64,000 nt of DNA from positions 45,771,001 to 45,835,000 of the forward strand of contig CM077594.1 in the NCBI GenBank assembly GCA_039654915.1, given 5' to 3'. Made by a program: the position numbers and the translations under genes. Origin of the DNA: Aquilaria yunnanensis. Lineage: Eukaryota > Streptophyta > Magnoliopsida > Malvales > Thymelaeaceae. The notes below the pieces were generated by a model, which had not been told where the DNA came from, made no database searches, and saw only the letters and a list, made by a program, of their open reading frames with translations. Shown here in pieces: positions 41,545 through 51,726 of the stretch (positions are counted from its first letter, which is position 1; every line of letters begins with the position of its first letter).

Positions 41545-43761
41545 CTAAAACATTTTAAATGAAACAAGATTGGAGTAGATAGGATTTAGTGAAACCAATT
41601 CAGTAGCAAACTTATTTTTGCATGTATATGCACAACAATGCATGAAATTTGTGCATGGGATGTCACACAAAACAAAGGATTCAACATACCTCCATAAAAG
41701 GCTGAATTTAAATCCAGAATTTTCACCCAAAATAAAAACTTTCAGGTTTAGACATAAAGCAAAAAGATCAATGCTAAAAAGTTTGCGTAATGCATGTGTC
41801 AAGATAAAAAAATACTTGCTGGAAATTAAAGATTGACATAGAAAAATTGGCTGAATATAAATGTGAATCAAAGAAGTATGTAATGCATGTGTAACAACCA
41901 ATTTATGCATGAAAAATTCCAAAGAAGTAGCTTTAACTTGAGACAAAACAAACCAATGTGACATGGATGGAAAGCAAACAAAATCAAAAACCAAAGACAC
42001 CAAAACAGATTTTTCATTAGAGAAACTCAAGCAATTCCAAAGATGACTTGACAAAACCAAAGAATTAGAAGCTTTTAAACCATATTTTGTCAAATTTCCA
42101 TGTTTACTTCCTTCTCTTAATCTAGTTTCATGAAAACCATTTGTCAAAATAACATTGCAAGCAAACACACATTGTTTGAGATTTTCATGCAAAACTACAT
42201 CAAATCTAGGTGTTAGGAAGAAATACATTACAGTGGTTGGACTTAGTCTCCAAGTATCTTCCTTTGGTGTAGGAACCACAAAATTTCCACCTTTGCACTT
42301 AATGGCTTCGGTTGGAGTTACATTAATTTCATCCCCTTCAAACATAGGATAAGAAACAATGTTAGGCAAACTTTTGCATATGAAATCACTTGGACTTACC
42401 TCAAATTGTTCCTTTTCAACCTCCTTCATTGGTTTGATGCATGGGACATGGCTTAGAATATTAGGAACACCAACTTCTTGGATGGGCAGCAACTCACTTG
42501 ATTCTTGTAGCTTATCTCCACTTAAGTCCTGAAAAGAAGACAACACAACACTAGAAAAAGACTTCATTACGTTAGATGAAAGTATGGCTTCTCTGTTGGT
42601 CTTTCTCTCTTCACTCGGCTTGGGTTCATTACACTCTTGTCTTCTCTCAACTTCGCACTCAATTTCTTCTCTCGGGAACTCTCTACTCTTCTTCCCCTCA
42701 TGTTCACTCTTCTCACTTAATCTCTCGGTTGTTCTCTCAACTTTCCCCTCATCACTCTTGCCCTCAACTTTCCCCTCTTTCTCTTTTCTCTCAAGCTCAC
42801 TTTGAATTTTTCTTTGATCCTCCAAAACTTGTTGTGGTGAAAGTGGTACAAGCATGATTGACTTCTCTTGTTGAGATTGAGACAAGTCTCCTTTTGTGGC
42901 CTCCATGTTTGGCTTGGGCACTTCTCTCACATCCTTACTCCATGCTCCTCTCCATGTGGAAATTCCTCCTTGACACATCTTGGATGCCTTTGCTCTCTTG
43001 ATGCTCCTCTCAGCCTTAATGGCATGATGAAGCAAATCCTCCATGTTGACATATGGCACCATCTCCACTTCATTGGCAATCTCAAGATTGAGACCATTAA
43101 TGAATCTAGCAATGGTGGTCTCCTCATCCTCCATGATGTTGGCTCGGGTCAAGGTCATCTCCAAGTCTTTGTAGTAGTCCTCCACACTCCTTTGGCCTTG
43201 CACTAGCTTTTGAAGCTTAAGGCGTTGATCTCTAGTGTAGTAGCTAGGCACAAATCTCCTCCTCATCAAGGCTTTAAGGGCTCTCCATGTGTGTATGGGC
43301 TCCTCCTCATTCCTTCTCCTAGAAGTAACATCCTGATTCCACCATACAAGAGCATAATTAGTGAACTTTATGGTAGCCAATTTAACCTTCTCTTTCTCGG
43401 AGTAATGATGGCAATCAAACACCATCTCAATCTTTTGTTCCCACTCCCAATATGCATCGGGATCACTCCTCCCTTGGAAGGATGGAATGGTAAAGTTGAT
43501 GGAGTTAAGGTTATGATCTTCTCTTGGCTCACACCTCATTGGAAACCCATGGTCATGCCAAACTCTTTCCTCCTCCTCGGGTTCTTTTCTCCTTGGACCT
43601 CTCGTTGGCAACCTTAAATCAATGTCCTCAATCCTCCCCACAAGTCTATTGAGAGTTTCTTGAAATTCTCTCATGGTTGGCTCCTCATTGTGTCTCACTT
43701 TCATCCTCCTATCCTTCTGGCCCTCCATACTCCTGCAAATAACAAAGATCCTCACAAACAC
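41545..43761 (-). CDS. Long Gag protein of element F (738 codons)
   Basis: The likely start is MEGQKDRRMKV at 43729, which follows a splice-acceptor-like TTATTTGCAG; the ATG at 43761 is the alternative. Domains: an acidic/basic N-terminus, then a retrotransposon Gag domain (about residues 70-230: FQGRSDPDAYWEWEQKIEMVF, AKLATIKF-like, ALVWWNQDV, YYKDLEMTLTRANI, ARFINGLN). No zinc knuckle follows. Next is VPLSPQQVLEDQRKIQ (about 42850), which resembles the linker between PR and RT in plant Gypsy pol, then a Lys/Glu/Arg-rich coiled stretch. The last 310 residues (WRLSPTTVMYFF onward) match nothing I know and are rich in Phe, Cys and His. Particle formation is the expected role of the first third. 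Confidence 0.82.
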   Translation of the reverse strand: MFVRIFVICRSMEGQKDRRMKVRHNEEPTMREFQETLNRLVGRIEDIDLRLPTRGPRRKEPEEEERVWHDHGFPMRCEPREDHNLNSINFTIPSFQGRSDPDAYWEWEQKIEMVFDCHHYSEKEKVKLATIKFTNYALVWWNQDVTSRRRNEEEPIHTWRALKALMRRRFVPSYYTRDQRLKLQKLVQGQRSVEDYYKDLEMTLTRANIMEDEETTIARFINGLNLEIANEVEMVPYVNMEDLLHHAIKAERSIKRAKASKMCQGGISTWRGAWSKDVREVPKPNMEATKGDLSQSQQEKSIMLVPLSPQQVLEDQRKIQSELERKEKEGKVEGKSDEGKVERTTERLSEKSEHEGKKSREFPREEIECEVERRQECNEPKPSEERKTNREAILSSNVMKSFSSVVLSSFQDLSGDKLQESSELLPIQEVGVPNILSHVPCIKPMKEVEKEQFEVSPSDFICKSLPNIVSYPMFEGDEINVTPTEAIKCKGGNFVVPTPKEDTWRLSPTTVMYFFLTPRFDVVLHENLKQCVFACNVILTNGFHETRLREGSKHGNLTKYGLKASNSLVLSSHLWNCLSFSNEKSVLVSLVFDFVCFPSMSHWFVLSQVKATSLEFFMHKLVVTHALHTSLIHIYIQPIFLCQSLISSKYFFILTHALRKLFSIDLFALCLNLKVFILGENSGFKFSLLWRYVESFVLCDIPCTNFMHCCAYTCKNKFATELVSLNPIYSNLVSFKMF

Positions 43762-44049
43762 TCACCTCACGTGTTTCACTCAAAATATGAACACTCAAAA
43801 CAGTCAATTTGTTAGTGAGATATTGCTTATTCAAAGAGTACTCCAAAGTTCTAAGAAAACTATCCTCAAAGCACACAAGAAAACTTGAATTTTTGAAGAA
43901 CTATTTTGACTCCAAAAGAGGTGGGCTAAACAAGCTTTAAAAGACTCTAGGAAGCCCTTGCAATTGATGATTACAAGAACCACAAAGAAAGCTTTTTGGC
44001 TCAAAACAATGGGATAGGTTTTGGGGCGCACAACTTTCAACACTTTGAG

Positions 44050-44150
44050 AAAACTTCTTTTTGCAAGCTCTTTTCTTTTCTTTTCTTTGCTCTTTCTTTT
44101 TCTTTTCTTTTCCTTCCTTTTTTTTTTTCCTCCTTTTTTTTTTTTGCTTG
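44050..44150 (-). repeat. Polypyrimidine (polypurine on minus strand) tract in the F leader
   Basis: About 100 bases of nearly pure T/C on the plus strand (runs of TTTTCTTTTC and T11-T12). It lies between PBS and Gag, so the leader RNA would have a long purine run. The remainder of 43762-44620 has no gene. Confidence 0.8.
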
Positions 44151-44620
44151 CTGTTTTGATGCTAACCAAACGTTCTCCTTGAAACTCCTTGCTGCCAAAG
44201 ACAAAAAGTTAGAATTCTTTTCGGCCAAGACAAGAAAACTAGTGAAATTGGCACAATTTGAAGCAACTTTTTGATACCGAAAATTCCTGAACTTGGATCC
44301 TTCTTTTTTAAAGTTTTTTGGACTCTAAGATGCTGGAAACAATAAAAAAAAAAAGAGATTAATATGGCTGGACACGACACAGAAAGATAAGAATTAGACA
44401 AGAACAAACGAATTGAAACCGAGAATACTAGGTGACACGGATTGACTTCTTTTTGTTGTTTTTGTGATTTTTGGACTTGAACAAGGATGGAACAAAAAGG
44501 ACAGACCTGAAACAAGAAGAAAATAGAATAAAACAGAGAATTAAGATACGAAATTACTGGAAAAAATTGAAAGAAAACCGAAGCTAAAACAAGAACACAA
44601 AGATATGTCCTTCAATGGAA

Positions 44621-44638
44621 CTTGTGGCTCTGATACCA
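44621..44638 (-). promoter_or_regulatory. Primer-binding site of element F (tRNA-iMet type)
   Basis: On the minus strand TGGTATCAGAGCCA (14 bases complementary to the initiator tRNA-Met end) starts two bases after the 5' LTR. Confidence 0.92.
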
Positions 44639-44640
44639 AC

Positions 44641-45661
44641 TGATGCGAACCCCGATGGTATAACGACCATGAAACTCGCCCAAGATGTTTTTCAAGCTCC
44701 ACAAGACATCAAAGAGACTGGGTTTGAAGACCCCCACCCCTAATCAACCTGTGACTAGAAACGAGAAGTATAGAACTCCAAGATCACAAGCATACTTGTG
44801 CACCAAGGCAGTCCGCCAAGAACCAAAGAGAAAACCTCTCCAAAGAGCAATATTATTTCGGCATAAATCTGTATGTTTACATCCAGAATATGTGCCTTTA
44901 TATAGGCCTAAACTAGGGTTAAAAGCTGGGCAAAATTCGCAGCCTAAATCCCTTAGGAATCCTAGATACAAAGACATAGGAAATCCTAGTCAAATTAGGA
45001 CTCTAATTCCTAGTTTGAACAAGTTTAATAAATGCAGCGTATTCCACTTGCCCAAAATGATTTAAAACTATTCCATAGCCTAAATAACTTCCTAAATAAT
45101 GTAAATAATTAGGAAAATAAAATAAGATACGTTACAGCACAAGATTGGGCATAAAAACTCGAAAATAGCCTTCTTGGGTGATTCTGGCTTGTGTCTCCAA
45201 CTTCAAGCTGAAATTAGAACTTGATGAAGCAATGATTTCTCAAAATTCAAAGCATAAAAGTTGTAGATCTCTTTCTTAGCTTCGAAACCACAGTTGAATC
45301 ACACAAAATGGACTTCTGAATCGAAAGATATTCCCAAAATACTGCAACTACTTCTGAACCAGCGATAACTCGTAAATCGCGACTTTGAAGCTAAATTGGA
45401 CCTCCTTAACGTGCAAACTGGGTTTGATGGTCTTCATATGACTTGTAGGTCCAGATGTTATCTTTCCAATGAATCAAGAATCACTCAATTCCGATCTGTT
45501 TAGCTCAAGATATGATTTTTCTACCAGAACATCACCAATCTGTCAACATCCGAGCTTGAAGTGCACTAGTGAGCTCCTTAGCCTTCTCCCTTGTCAATGG
45601 TCAACTAGTTATCTTCAATGGGTCCTTATCATCACTGGTTGTGCCTTCTTTGATCATATCA
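44641..45661 (-). repeat. 5' LTR of element F
   Basis: 1,021 bp, with one base more than the other copy (a T near 45464) and about nine substitutions. The minus-strand TATATAAA at 44897-44904 is the likely promoter of the element. Confidence 0.94.
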
Positions 45662-46652
45662 CCGAGTGATCAACTTTCCTCATAACATCCCGTAGAGGCA
45701 GGGTACTTCGGACGATAATGGGGTGAGCCTGAAAGTATGGCCGCAGCCTTCTTCCTGCAACTACCAAGGCATATATAGCTTTTTGAAGCAAAGGGTACCT
45801 GACTTCAACGCCATGCAAGGAGTTGCTGACATAGTAGACCGGCCATTGCTTTGGCCCTTCTTCCTTCACGAGGACCGAGCTCACAGCTTTTTTCGTGACG
45901 GCGAGGTATAATATGAGGGGCTCTCCCTCCCGAGGTTGCCGCAGGGTCGGCAGGCTGGCCAAGTAGACTTTGAGTTCTTCCCAGGCTTTTTGGCAATCTT
46001 CATCCCAAGGATGACCATTCCTTCCGAGGTCGCCTTCCATCTTTGCTGCCTTTGTGAGGACTTTGAAGAAGGGTCGACACCTATCTCCGTACCTGGAAAT
46101 AAACATGCTCAGAGAGGTTATTCTTCCGATGAGTCTTTGCACGTCTTTGACTGTGGCAGGAGTTCAGAATTCAAGCAGAGCCTTAATCTTCTCGGGGTTA
46201 GCATCGATGCCTCTTTCGGATACCATGTACCCAAGGAACTTTCCCGAGGTCACCCCGAAGATGCATTTCTCAGGATTAAGGCGGATCCCGAAGGCTCTGA
46301 GTTTTTGGAAGGTTTCCTCTAAATCTGCAACGTGGTAGCCAGGCAGTTTGCTTTTGACTATCATATCATCAACATACACCTCCATGTTCCTCCCCATTTG
46401 GTCTTTGAAGACTTTGTTCATCAGCCTCTGGTAGGTGGCTCCTGCATTTTTGCGTCCGAAGGGCATCCTGATATAGCAATATGTTCCTCCCTCAGTGATG
46501 AAGGCAGTCTTCTCTTCATCTTCGGGGTCCATCCTTATCTGATGATACCCACTGAAAGCGTCCAGGAAACTTAGGAGCCCGTACTCGGCAGTTGAGTCTA
46601 CCAGTTGGTCTATTGGCGGAAGAGGATATGAATCTTTCGGGCAAGCATCGTT
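45662..46652 (-). pseudogene. Reverse transcriptase (C-terminal three quarters) and degenerate RNase H of element D
   Basis: Reading down from the E2 junction: NLNDACPKDSYPLPPIDQL, FLDAFSGYHQIRM, RMPFGRKNAGATYQRL (Arg for the usual Leu), YVDDMIVKSK (about 46362-46376), GKFLGYMVSERGI. A TGA at 46164-46166 stands where H has CGA, and the frame then continues (QRLIGRITSLSMF). The first RNase H again lacks its Asp motif (LILYLAVTKKAVSSVLV). It ends at PLRDVMRKVDHS, where F is inserted. Confidence 0.88.
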
Positions 46653-46657
46653 CAAAT

Positions 46658-48073
46658 TGTTGGGTTTCGGGAGCCAAACAGCGCAGCGGAATTTAACCGA
46701 AACCCTCCAGGATCCAAGTGAAACGGGGTAAACCGGGTGTTTGAAAATTTCATACCTAATTTTCGGTTGAGATCTCTCACTCAACTGTAGAGTCGAATCA
46801 CAAAACCTGAACAGTTGACGTGTTCAGGGTCTCTATGGTATCCACACGAGCCTCTCGGGATCACCACGCTTCCACCACGTCCCGGCAGATGTGTTTCTCT
46901 TGCGCTCGCAGTGCTAGCTTGCGTCCTCCAAGGAATTGCAAGAGAAGAGTGCGGCTGTCCTTTTGGGAGGCTAGGGCAAGGAGACCTACGAATTTCTCAC
47001 TTAAAAGTTGTATTTATAGTGAGACTCAACTTCCAGGCCTAATGGGTTTCAAGGCCCTAATCCAATTAGGATTTAATTTCGGGCTTAATAATGGCTCAAC
47101 TCCTTGGCCCATTATTAATACGAAATTAAAGTGAAACCATAACCCAAATAATTTGCCCATGCACTCTAATGATCCAAATAGCTCTACGTGTGCGACCCAA
47201 TAGGCTCTTGCCATGTTGGCAATGATCATAAATCACATTTATGATCATAAGCAATGAGCGGTGTCTAGCAACACATCATTGCTACCCAAGTGACAAGATT
47301 GTCGGTGAATCGACTAAACCTTTATGATCATCACCGATATATGCCATTGTCCCTTTGTCCAAGATGTCAAGACTAAGCACGAGACATGGAATGTGTCACT
47401 CTCGTATAGCCCAATCTTTGGTTTCTTGATTACCGAGTAGACTAACTTAAACTGATGACATTGATATCATATATCAACTCATCGGAGCATGGCCATGCAT
47501 TTTCTAAGTCTCACTCTATCAAGGGGCCCAAAGATATCACTCCCGTTACATAGGAGGGACAAATCCCATCTTGATCATACAAATCCCTCCGCATGATATG
47601 TGACATACCCAATGACCTCCTTCAAGTTCACTCAGTAACGAGCAACAAAGGAAAGTATCAAAGTATGTGACTCACATGTAGGGAACCTTGATGATCTTAG
47701 GTCGAAGGACTACATATACTATGATCACTATGAGAATCACTTATGACACTCATATAACGATCCATGAAGTGTTCTCATGGTGGGTCGGTCCAGTACACAA
47801 GTTCTCCAACTTGTACCCATATGTAGACTACATATCTCATATTAGTCTCCACATATGCTAGTCATTATGTATTATTGCAACCCGCTCCACAATAATACTA
47901 TACTAGGGACGTTTAAGAATATCATTATTCTAGGGTTACAATTATGTTTATTACGTTACGCAGAAACAAAACAACAAACAAAATTGCTGGATTAATGCCT
48001 CAATAAAATATCATGACTCAATGTGCAAAAATACAATCATCTCATGACTGGCTTTTTGGGCACAACACTAACA
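46658..48073 (-). repeat. Solo LTR E2 (1,416 bp), inside D's RT
   Basis: Plus-strand ends TGTTGGGTTTCGG and CACTAACA are flanked by CAAAT at 46653-46657 and 48074-48078. It is exactly the length of E1 and in the opposite orientation. It interrupts RT within the codons for FRNLND. No interior is left. Confidence 0.94.
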
Positions 48074-48078
48074 CAAAT

Positions 48079-49144
48079 TTCTGAAGTCGATGCACATCCG
48101 GAGCTTACTACTTCCTTCTTTTGTGGCAATTACCACGTTGCTTAGCCATTCGGGGTAGTTTACCTCCCGGATAATGCTAGCGTCTATCAGACGCTGGACT
48201 TCGGTCTTGACGAAGTCACTTTTGTGAGCTGAGATGCTCCGTTTCTTTTGCCGGACAGGTTTTATTTCCGGACTCGCTTTGAGGCTATGCTGGAGTACGC
48301 CAGCGTTTACCCCTGGCATGTCCTTCGGCGAGTAGGCGAACAGATCTTTATTTGCAAGCAGAAAAGATACAAGTTTTTCCTTGTCTCCTTCGGCCATGCT
48401 TTTCCCTACTCGGGTACTATGGCCTAGGACAACCTCTACTTCTTCTGTTTCCGCTTTTGTGGGATCTTCTGCCTCGCCCCTTTTCAGCTCTTTTGCTTCT
48501 ACAACATGTGCTAAGTTGCTTGCTGGAGCCTTTCGTGCTCTGATGAACACCTTTCTCACCTCGCCTTGATCAACGAAGATCTTTGTGTCTCCTTCTTTGG
48601 TGGCGAAGGTGACGGTCAAGTACTTTACATCAGGGCGAATGTGTAAATTTCCCTGTGTCTGTCTGCCGAGGATGGCGTTATATGACGAAGGAACGTCCAT
48701 GACTATGAATCTTGCCATGGTAGAGGCGAACAACTCAGCAGTTCCTTTCTCCGAAGTTCCTTTCATCATCAAGGGGAGGTCGATCCACCCGAGGACAGGT
48801 AGCTCAGATGGTCCTACGCCGAACGTGGGTGAAGTAACAGCCTTGAGGTCACTCCTGGATACGCCCAAGCTTGGCAGCAAATGTGAGAACAAGACGTCTG
48901 CGTTTGACCCATCATCCAGCAGTACCCTCTTGACGTCCCAGTTTCCTATCCTCGCCATTATCAGCAATGGATCGTCATGGGGAAATACGATGGTAGAGCC
49001 ATCCTCGGGGGCCAATTTTTTCGTTGGGCTCTGATATTCCATCACCGCTATCTCCCTGGCCCTTCTTTTTCTTTCCGAGGATGGAAGTCCGGTTGTGATC
49101 GTCTGTATTACTCCTGCCGAAGGTGGAGGACGCCTTCTCGGACT
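48079..49144 (-). pseudogene. Protease and RT N-terminus of element D
   Basis: Open for about 325 codons from MMEYQSPTKKLAPEDGS. The protease core is VLLDDGSNADVLF (about 48890-48930), again DDG. GPSELPVLGWIDLP and SSYNAILGRQTQG follow, then a charged linker and the RT beginning (RQKKRSISAHKSDFVKTEV, EWLSNVVIATKEGSSKLRMCIDF). It is broken by E2 at the NL codons. The TGA at 49145 separates it from Gag in the same frame. Confidence 0.88.
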
Positions 49145-50785
49145 TCAGTTCCTTCGCCTGTCTGAATCGTAATCCTCGTCATCGGGGTTTCCTTCTTCCT
49201 CTTTTTTCCCCTTCGGGGAAGGCATTCTCAAATAACGCCGAAGCTGGCCCTGCTTTATCAGTGATTCAATGTACTTTTTCAACTGAAAGCAGTCTTCGGT
49301 GTCATGACCGTGATCACGGTGGAACTGACAGAACTTCTTCATGTTCCTTCTGTTGTCAGCAGTCATGCCCCTCGGTCGTTGGATTTGAGCCCCCTGTTTT
49401 TCCAACGCCGTGAGGACGTTAGCCCTCGTGGTGCTCAGAGGTGTAAAGTTTTGGGGCTTCCTTCCTCCTACTCGCATTCTCCGAGGTCGGCCTGACTGTT
49501 CCGTTGGACACCGGGCTTGCTGGCTGGACCCTTCGCCACGAGCGTGAATATGGTCAGCCTTCGGTCTGGTCATTCTCAGCTCTTCGGCTGTCATATGTTG
49601 TTTAGCCCTTCGGTAGAATTCTCCCAGCGTGTCCGGGGGATCTTTGGAGAATTCATAAAACAAGTGCGAATCCCTCCGGAGGCCCCTCGTCATGGCGAGG
49701 ATGCGGATTTCGGGACGAAAGTCCGGAACACTGAGGGCCTCTCTGTTGAACCTCTCGACATAGTCACGAATGGTCTCCCCGTTTCTTTGTGCTATGTCAA
49801 ACACCTGGACGGGCATCTTCGCCGTCGGCTTGCTCCCAATGAACTGTTGGGTGAACGCTGTGGACAGCCCCTGGAACCCCCTGATGTTTCTGGGAGGCAG
49901 GGAATTGTACCAGGCAGTTGCTGGTCCTTCGAGGGTGACATTAAAGCACTTGCAGAGTGTAGCGTCATCAGCCCCGTGTAGCACCATGCTGCGTTTGTAC
50001 TTTGTTAGGTGGGCCTGGGGATCAGTCCGACCCTCATAGGTCTCTAGCCGAGGTAGCCTGAAGTCACTTGGCATGGCCGCCTCGACCACTGTTCGGGCGA
50101 AAGGAGTTTGATCTCCAGAGACGGTTTCAGTTAGCCTGGCCCAAACAGGCTTGCGTGCCACCTGCTGTTCCACTCTCTCTAGTCTTGCCAAGACTTTCTC
50201 CAGGAGGAGCGTAGCACTGGGCTCCTCTTCCTGGTGCTTGGAGGTTCTTGGGTAAAAGGACTGCTGCCGTCTCTTCGGGGAGCGACTTCGGTACCGAGGT
50301 GAGGGGGACCTTGCCTCTGGCGACAAACTTCTTCTGGACGGGACTTCGGGTCGTTCAGACTTCGCTCTTTCCGCCAGCCGTGCTCCGAGGGGCAAGTTAT
50401 CTGTCGAGGACTCTTCCCGTGGCTCCCCGCTTCCCGAGCTGTGATGGGTTGCCCTTGGGCTTTTCTCCCGAGGTCGTGCTAGCGAAGTGCGTTTCTGCGC
50501 CTGGGCTGGTTGCGGCCACCTTCGGTCTATCTATTGTGTCATTTCAGCCACAACAGACCTCTGAAAGTCTCGTAAAAAACCCATGGTGATGACAAGAGGG
50601 TGTTCCTCTTTAGGCAAGGAAGCCTCTGGGGGACTTTGTTCGGTAGCTGGTTGGGTCTCAGGCGCGGACGTGGACTTCGGGAGTCCTTTGTCCTTCGAAC
50701 GCCGAGTTTCGACAACAGCTACCTGGGAGTAGTTTCCCACAGACGGTGCCAAATGATGCCCCAAAGCATCTTCGTTTGTTGTCAT
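49145..50785 (-). pseudogene. Gag of element D
   Basis: The start MTTNEDALGHHLAPSVGN is at 50785, 32 bp inside the LTR, and the frame reads through the PBS as in C1. A TAG at 50531 follows VVAEMTQ (C1 has CAG). The frame then continues through an Arg/Ser-rich region (about 50400-50250), the Gag domain (LPRLETYEGRTDPQAHLTKY ... YEFSKDPPDTLGEFYRRA) and the CQFHRDHGHDTEDC knuckle (about 49280-49330, CX2HX4HX4C). It ends at TGA 49145 after DSDRRRN. There is no frameshift. Confidence 0.87.
50739..50753 (-). promoter_or_regulatory. Primer-binding site of element D
   Basis: On the minus strand TTTGGCACCGTCTGTGG follows the LTR end GGCATCA. Confidence 0.85.
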
Positions 50786-51726
50786 GTTGACAGGTGGAGA
50801 GAATTCCTGAGGAGGTGAGCGCCTGGAGCTCTGGTTTCCCAGCTGAGTGTGCCTGAAAAGCTCAAAGAAGAGGTTAGGAGGTCCCCGGTTTGCTTTTCCG
50901 GGGATGACCCTCCGACGCCCAAGTCAGTTTTCTGAGTGAAAGTGGAGGAAGAACACTAAGGGATCAAGTGTCTTGCCTGTTTTGTGTTTTCTCAGAGGGA
51001 GGAAGAATGCCCATCCTTTGCCCAGTCCCCTTTCCTAGTATTTATAGGAGTAGGTGGTCCGTTCAGATCATGACACGTGTTCGGTCGGATTTGATCTGTG
51101 CTTTTGGACCTAGGGGACAGGCAGCCGTTTGCAGCCTCCTTTAGCCCTGGACCCGGACAGGTTGTGTCAGGACTGGGGTGGCTGCGGCGTGTCAGTTCGC
51201 CGTTCTGATGTGACGTGTAGGGCTTGTGGGCGACATGTCAGAGGCTCCTTAAATGCTCATACCGTACTCCCGAGGTCCCCTAGTCGAGGTCGCCCTTCGG
51301 TGCGTGCACCCTCTTTGGATTCTATCCGTCCTTTGGTGCAAGCACCTCCTTCGGGATCTATCCCATAGTTCTGGGAGTTCCCTTGATGAACACCTTCTTC
51401 GGGACTCACACTCATAGTTCGGGGATTCCCTTGTTCAGGTGTTTCTTGTTCGGGGAAGATCCTCTTCGGGGCCTCTGCCTTCGGGGAGACTCTTCCTTGC
51501 TTCAGAGAGATGGCTCTCTTACCCGAAGACGGTCAGTTTGGCCCCTCGATGGAGACGGTGTTGTCCTCGGAATTCCTGACGAGCTAACCAAAGTCTCGAG
51601 CTCATAGTGTTTGACTTCGCACCTTCTGAGGTCAGTGAAAAGATCCTCTCTTGGGTGACGTCAGACTCCTCGGCCAATATTCTGGCAGGGAGTTACTACC
51701 GAGGAGGCAATAGCCTTTGGCTATCA
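50754..51726 (-). repeat. 5' LTR of element D
   Basis: 973 bp. Promoter motifs on the minus strand are TATAAATA (51039-51046), with CACGTG upstream near 51074-51079. The gag start lies within its last 32 bases. Confidence 0.95.

Larger units (their letters stand above)
40001..45661 (-). mobile_element. Element F: gag-only (TR-GAG-like) LTR retrotransposon
   Basis: Complete element of 5,661 bp inserted in D between its two RNase H regions; flanks CTGAG (39996-40000) and CCGAG (45662-45666) are a TSD with one mismatch. LTRs of 1,020 and 1,021 bp differ at about ten positions (1%), so it is young. It has an initiator-Met PBS, a Gag frame and a polypurine tract, but no PR, RT, RNase H or IN. Gag-bearing elements without pol (TR-GAGs) are known in plants and need enzymes from relatives. 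Confidence 0.93.
33417..51726 (-). mobile_element. Element D: Tat-lineage retrotransposon, minus strand
   Basis: Inserted in C1's 3' LTR with TSD GGACG (33412-33416 and 51727-51731). LTRs are 973 bp each (33417-34389 and 50754-51726), with about 23 differences by my count (2.4%). On the minus strand gag-PR-RT-RNase H-RNase H-IN form one frame with only nonsense changes (TAG 50531, TGA 49145, TGA 46164, TAG 38722). I see no frameshift. The antisense ORF lies on the plus strand. Without F and E2 it is about 11.2 kb. Of the pol-bearing elements here it is the least damaged. Confidence 0.95.

Noticed and set aside
41545..43761. The 738-codon frame as a host gene
   Set aside because: It begins with a retrotransposon Gag domain and lies between PBS and PPT of an element with LTRs and a TSD.
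49145..49147. TGA between Gag and PR of D as a programmed readthrough stop
   Set aside because: H has an open sense codon at the corresponding site (C1 is already out of frame there), and D has three other nonsense changes, so decay is simpler.
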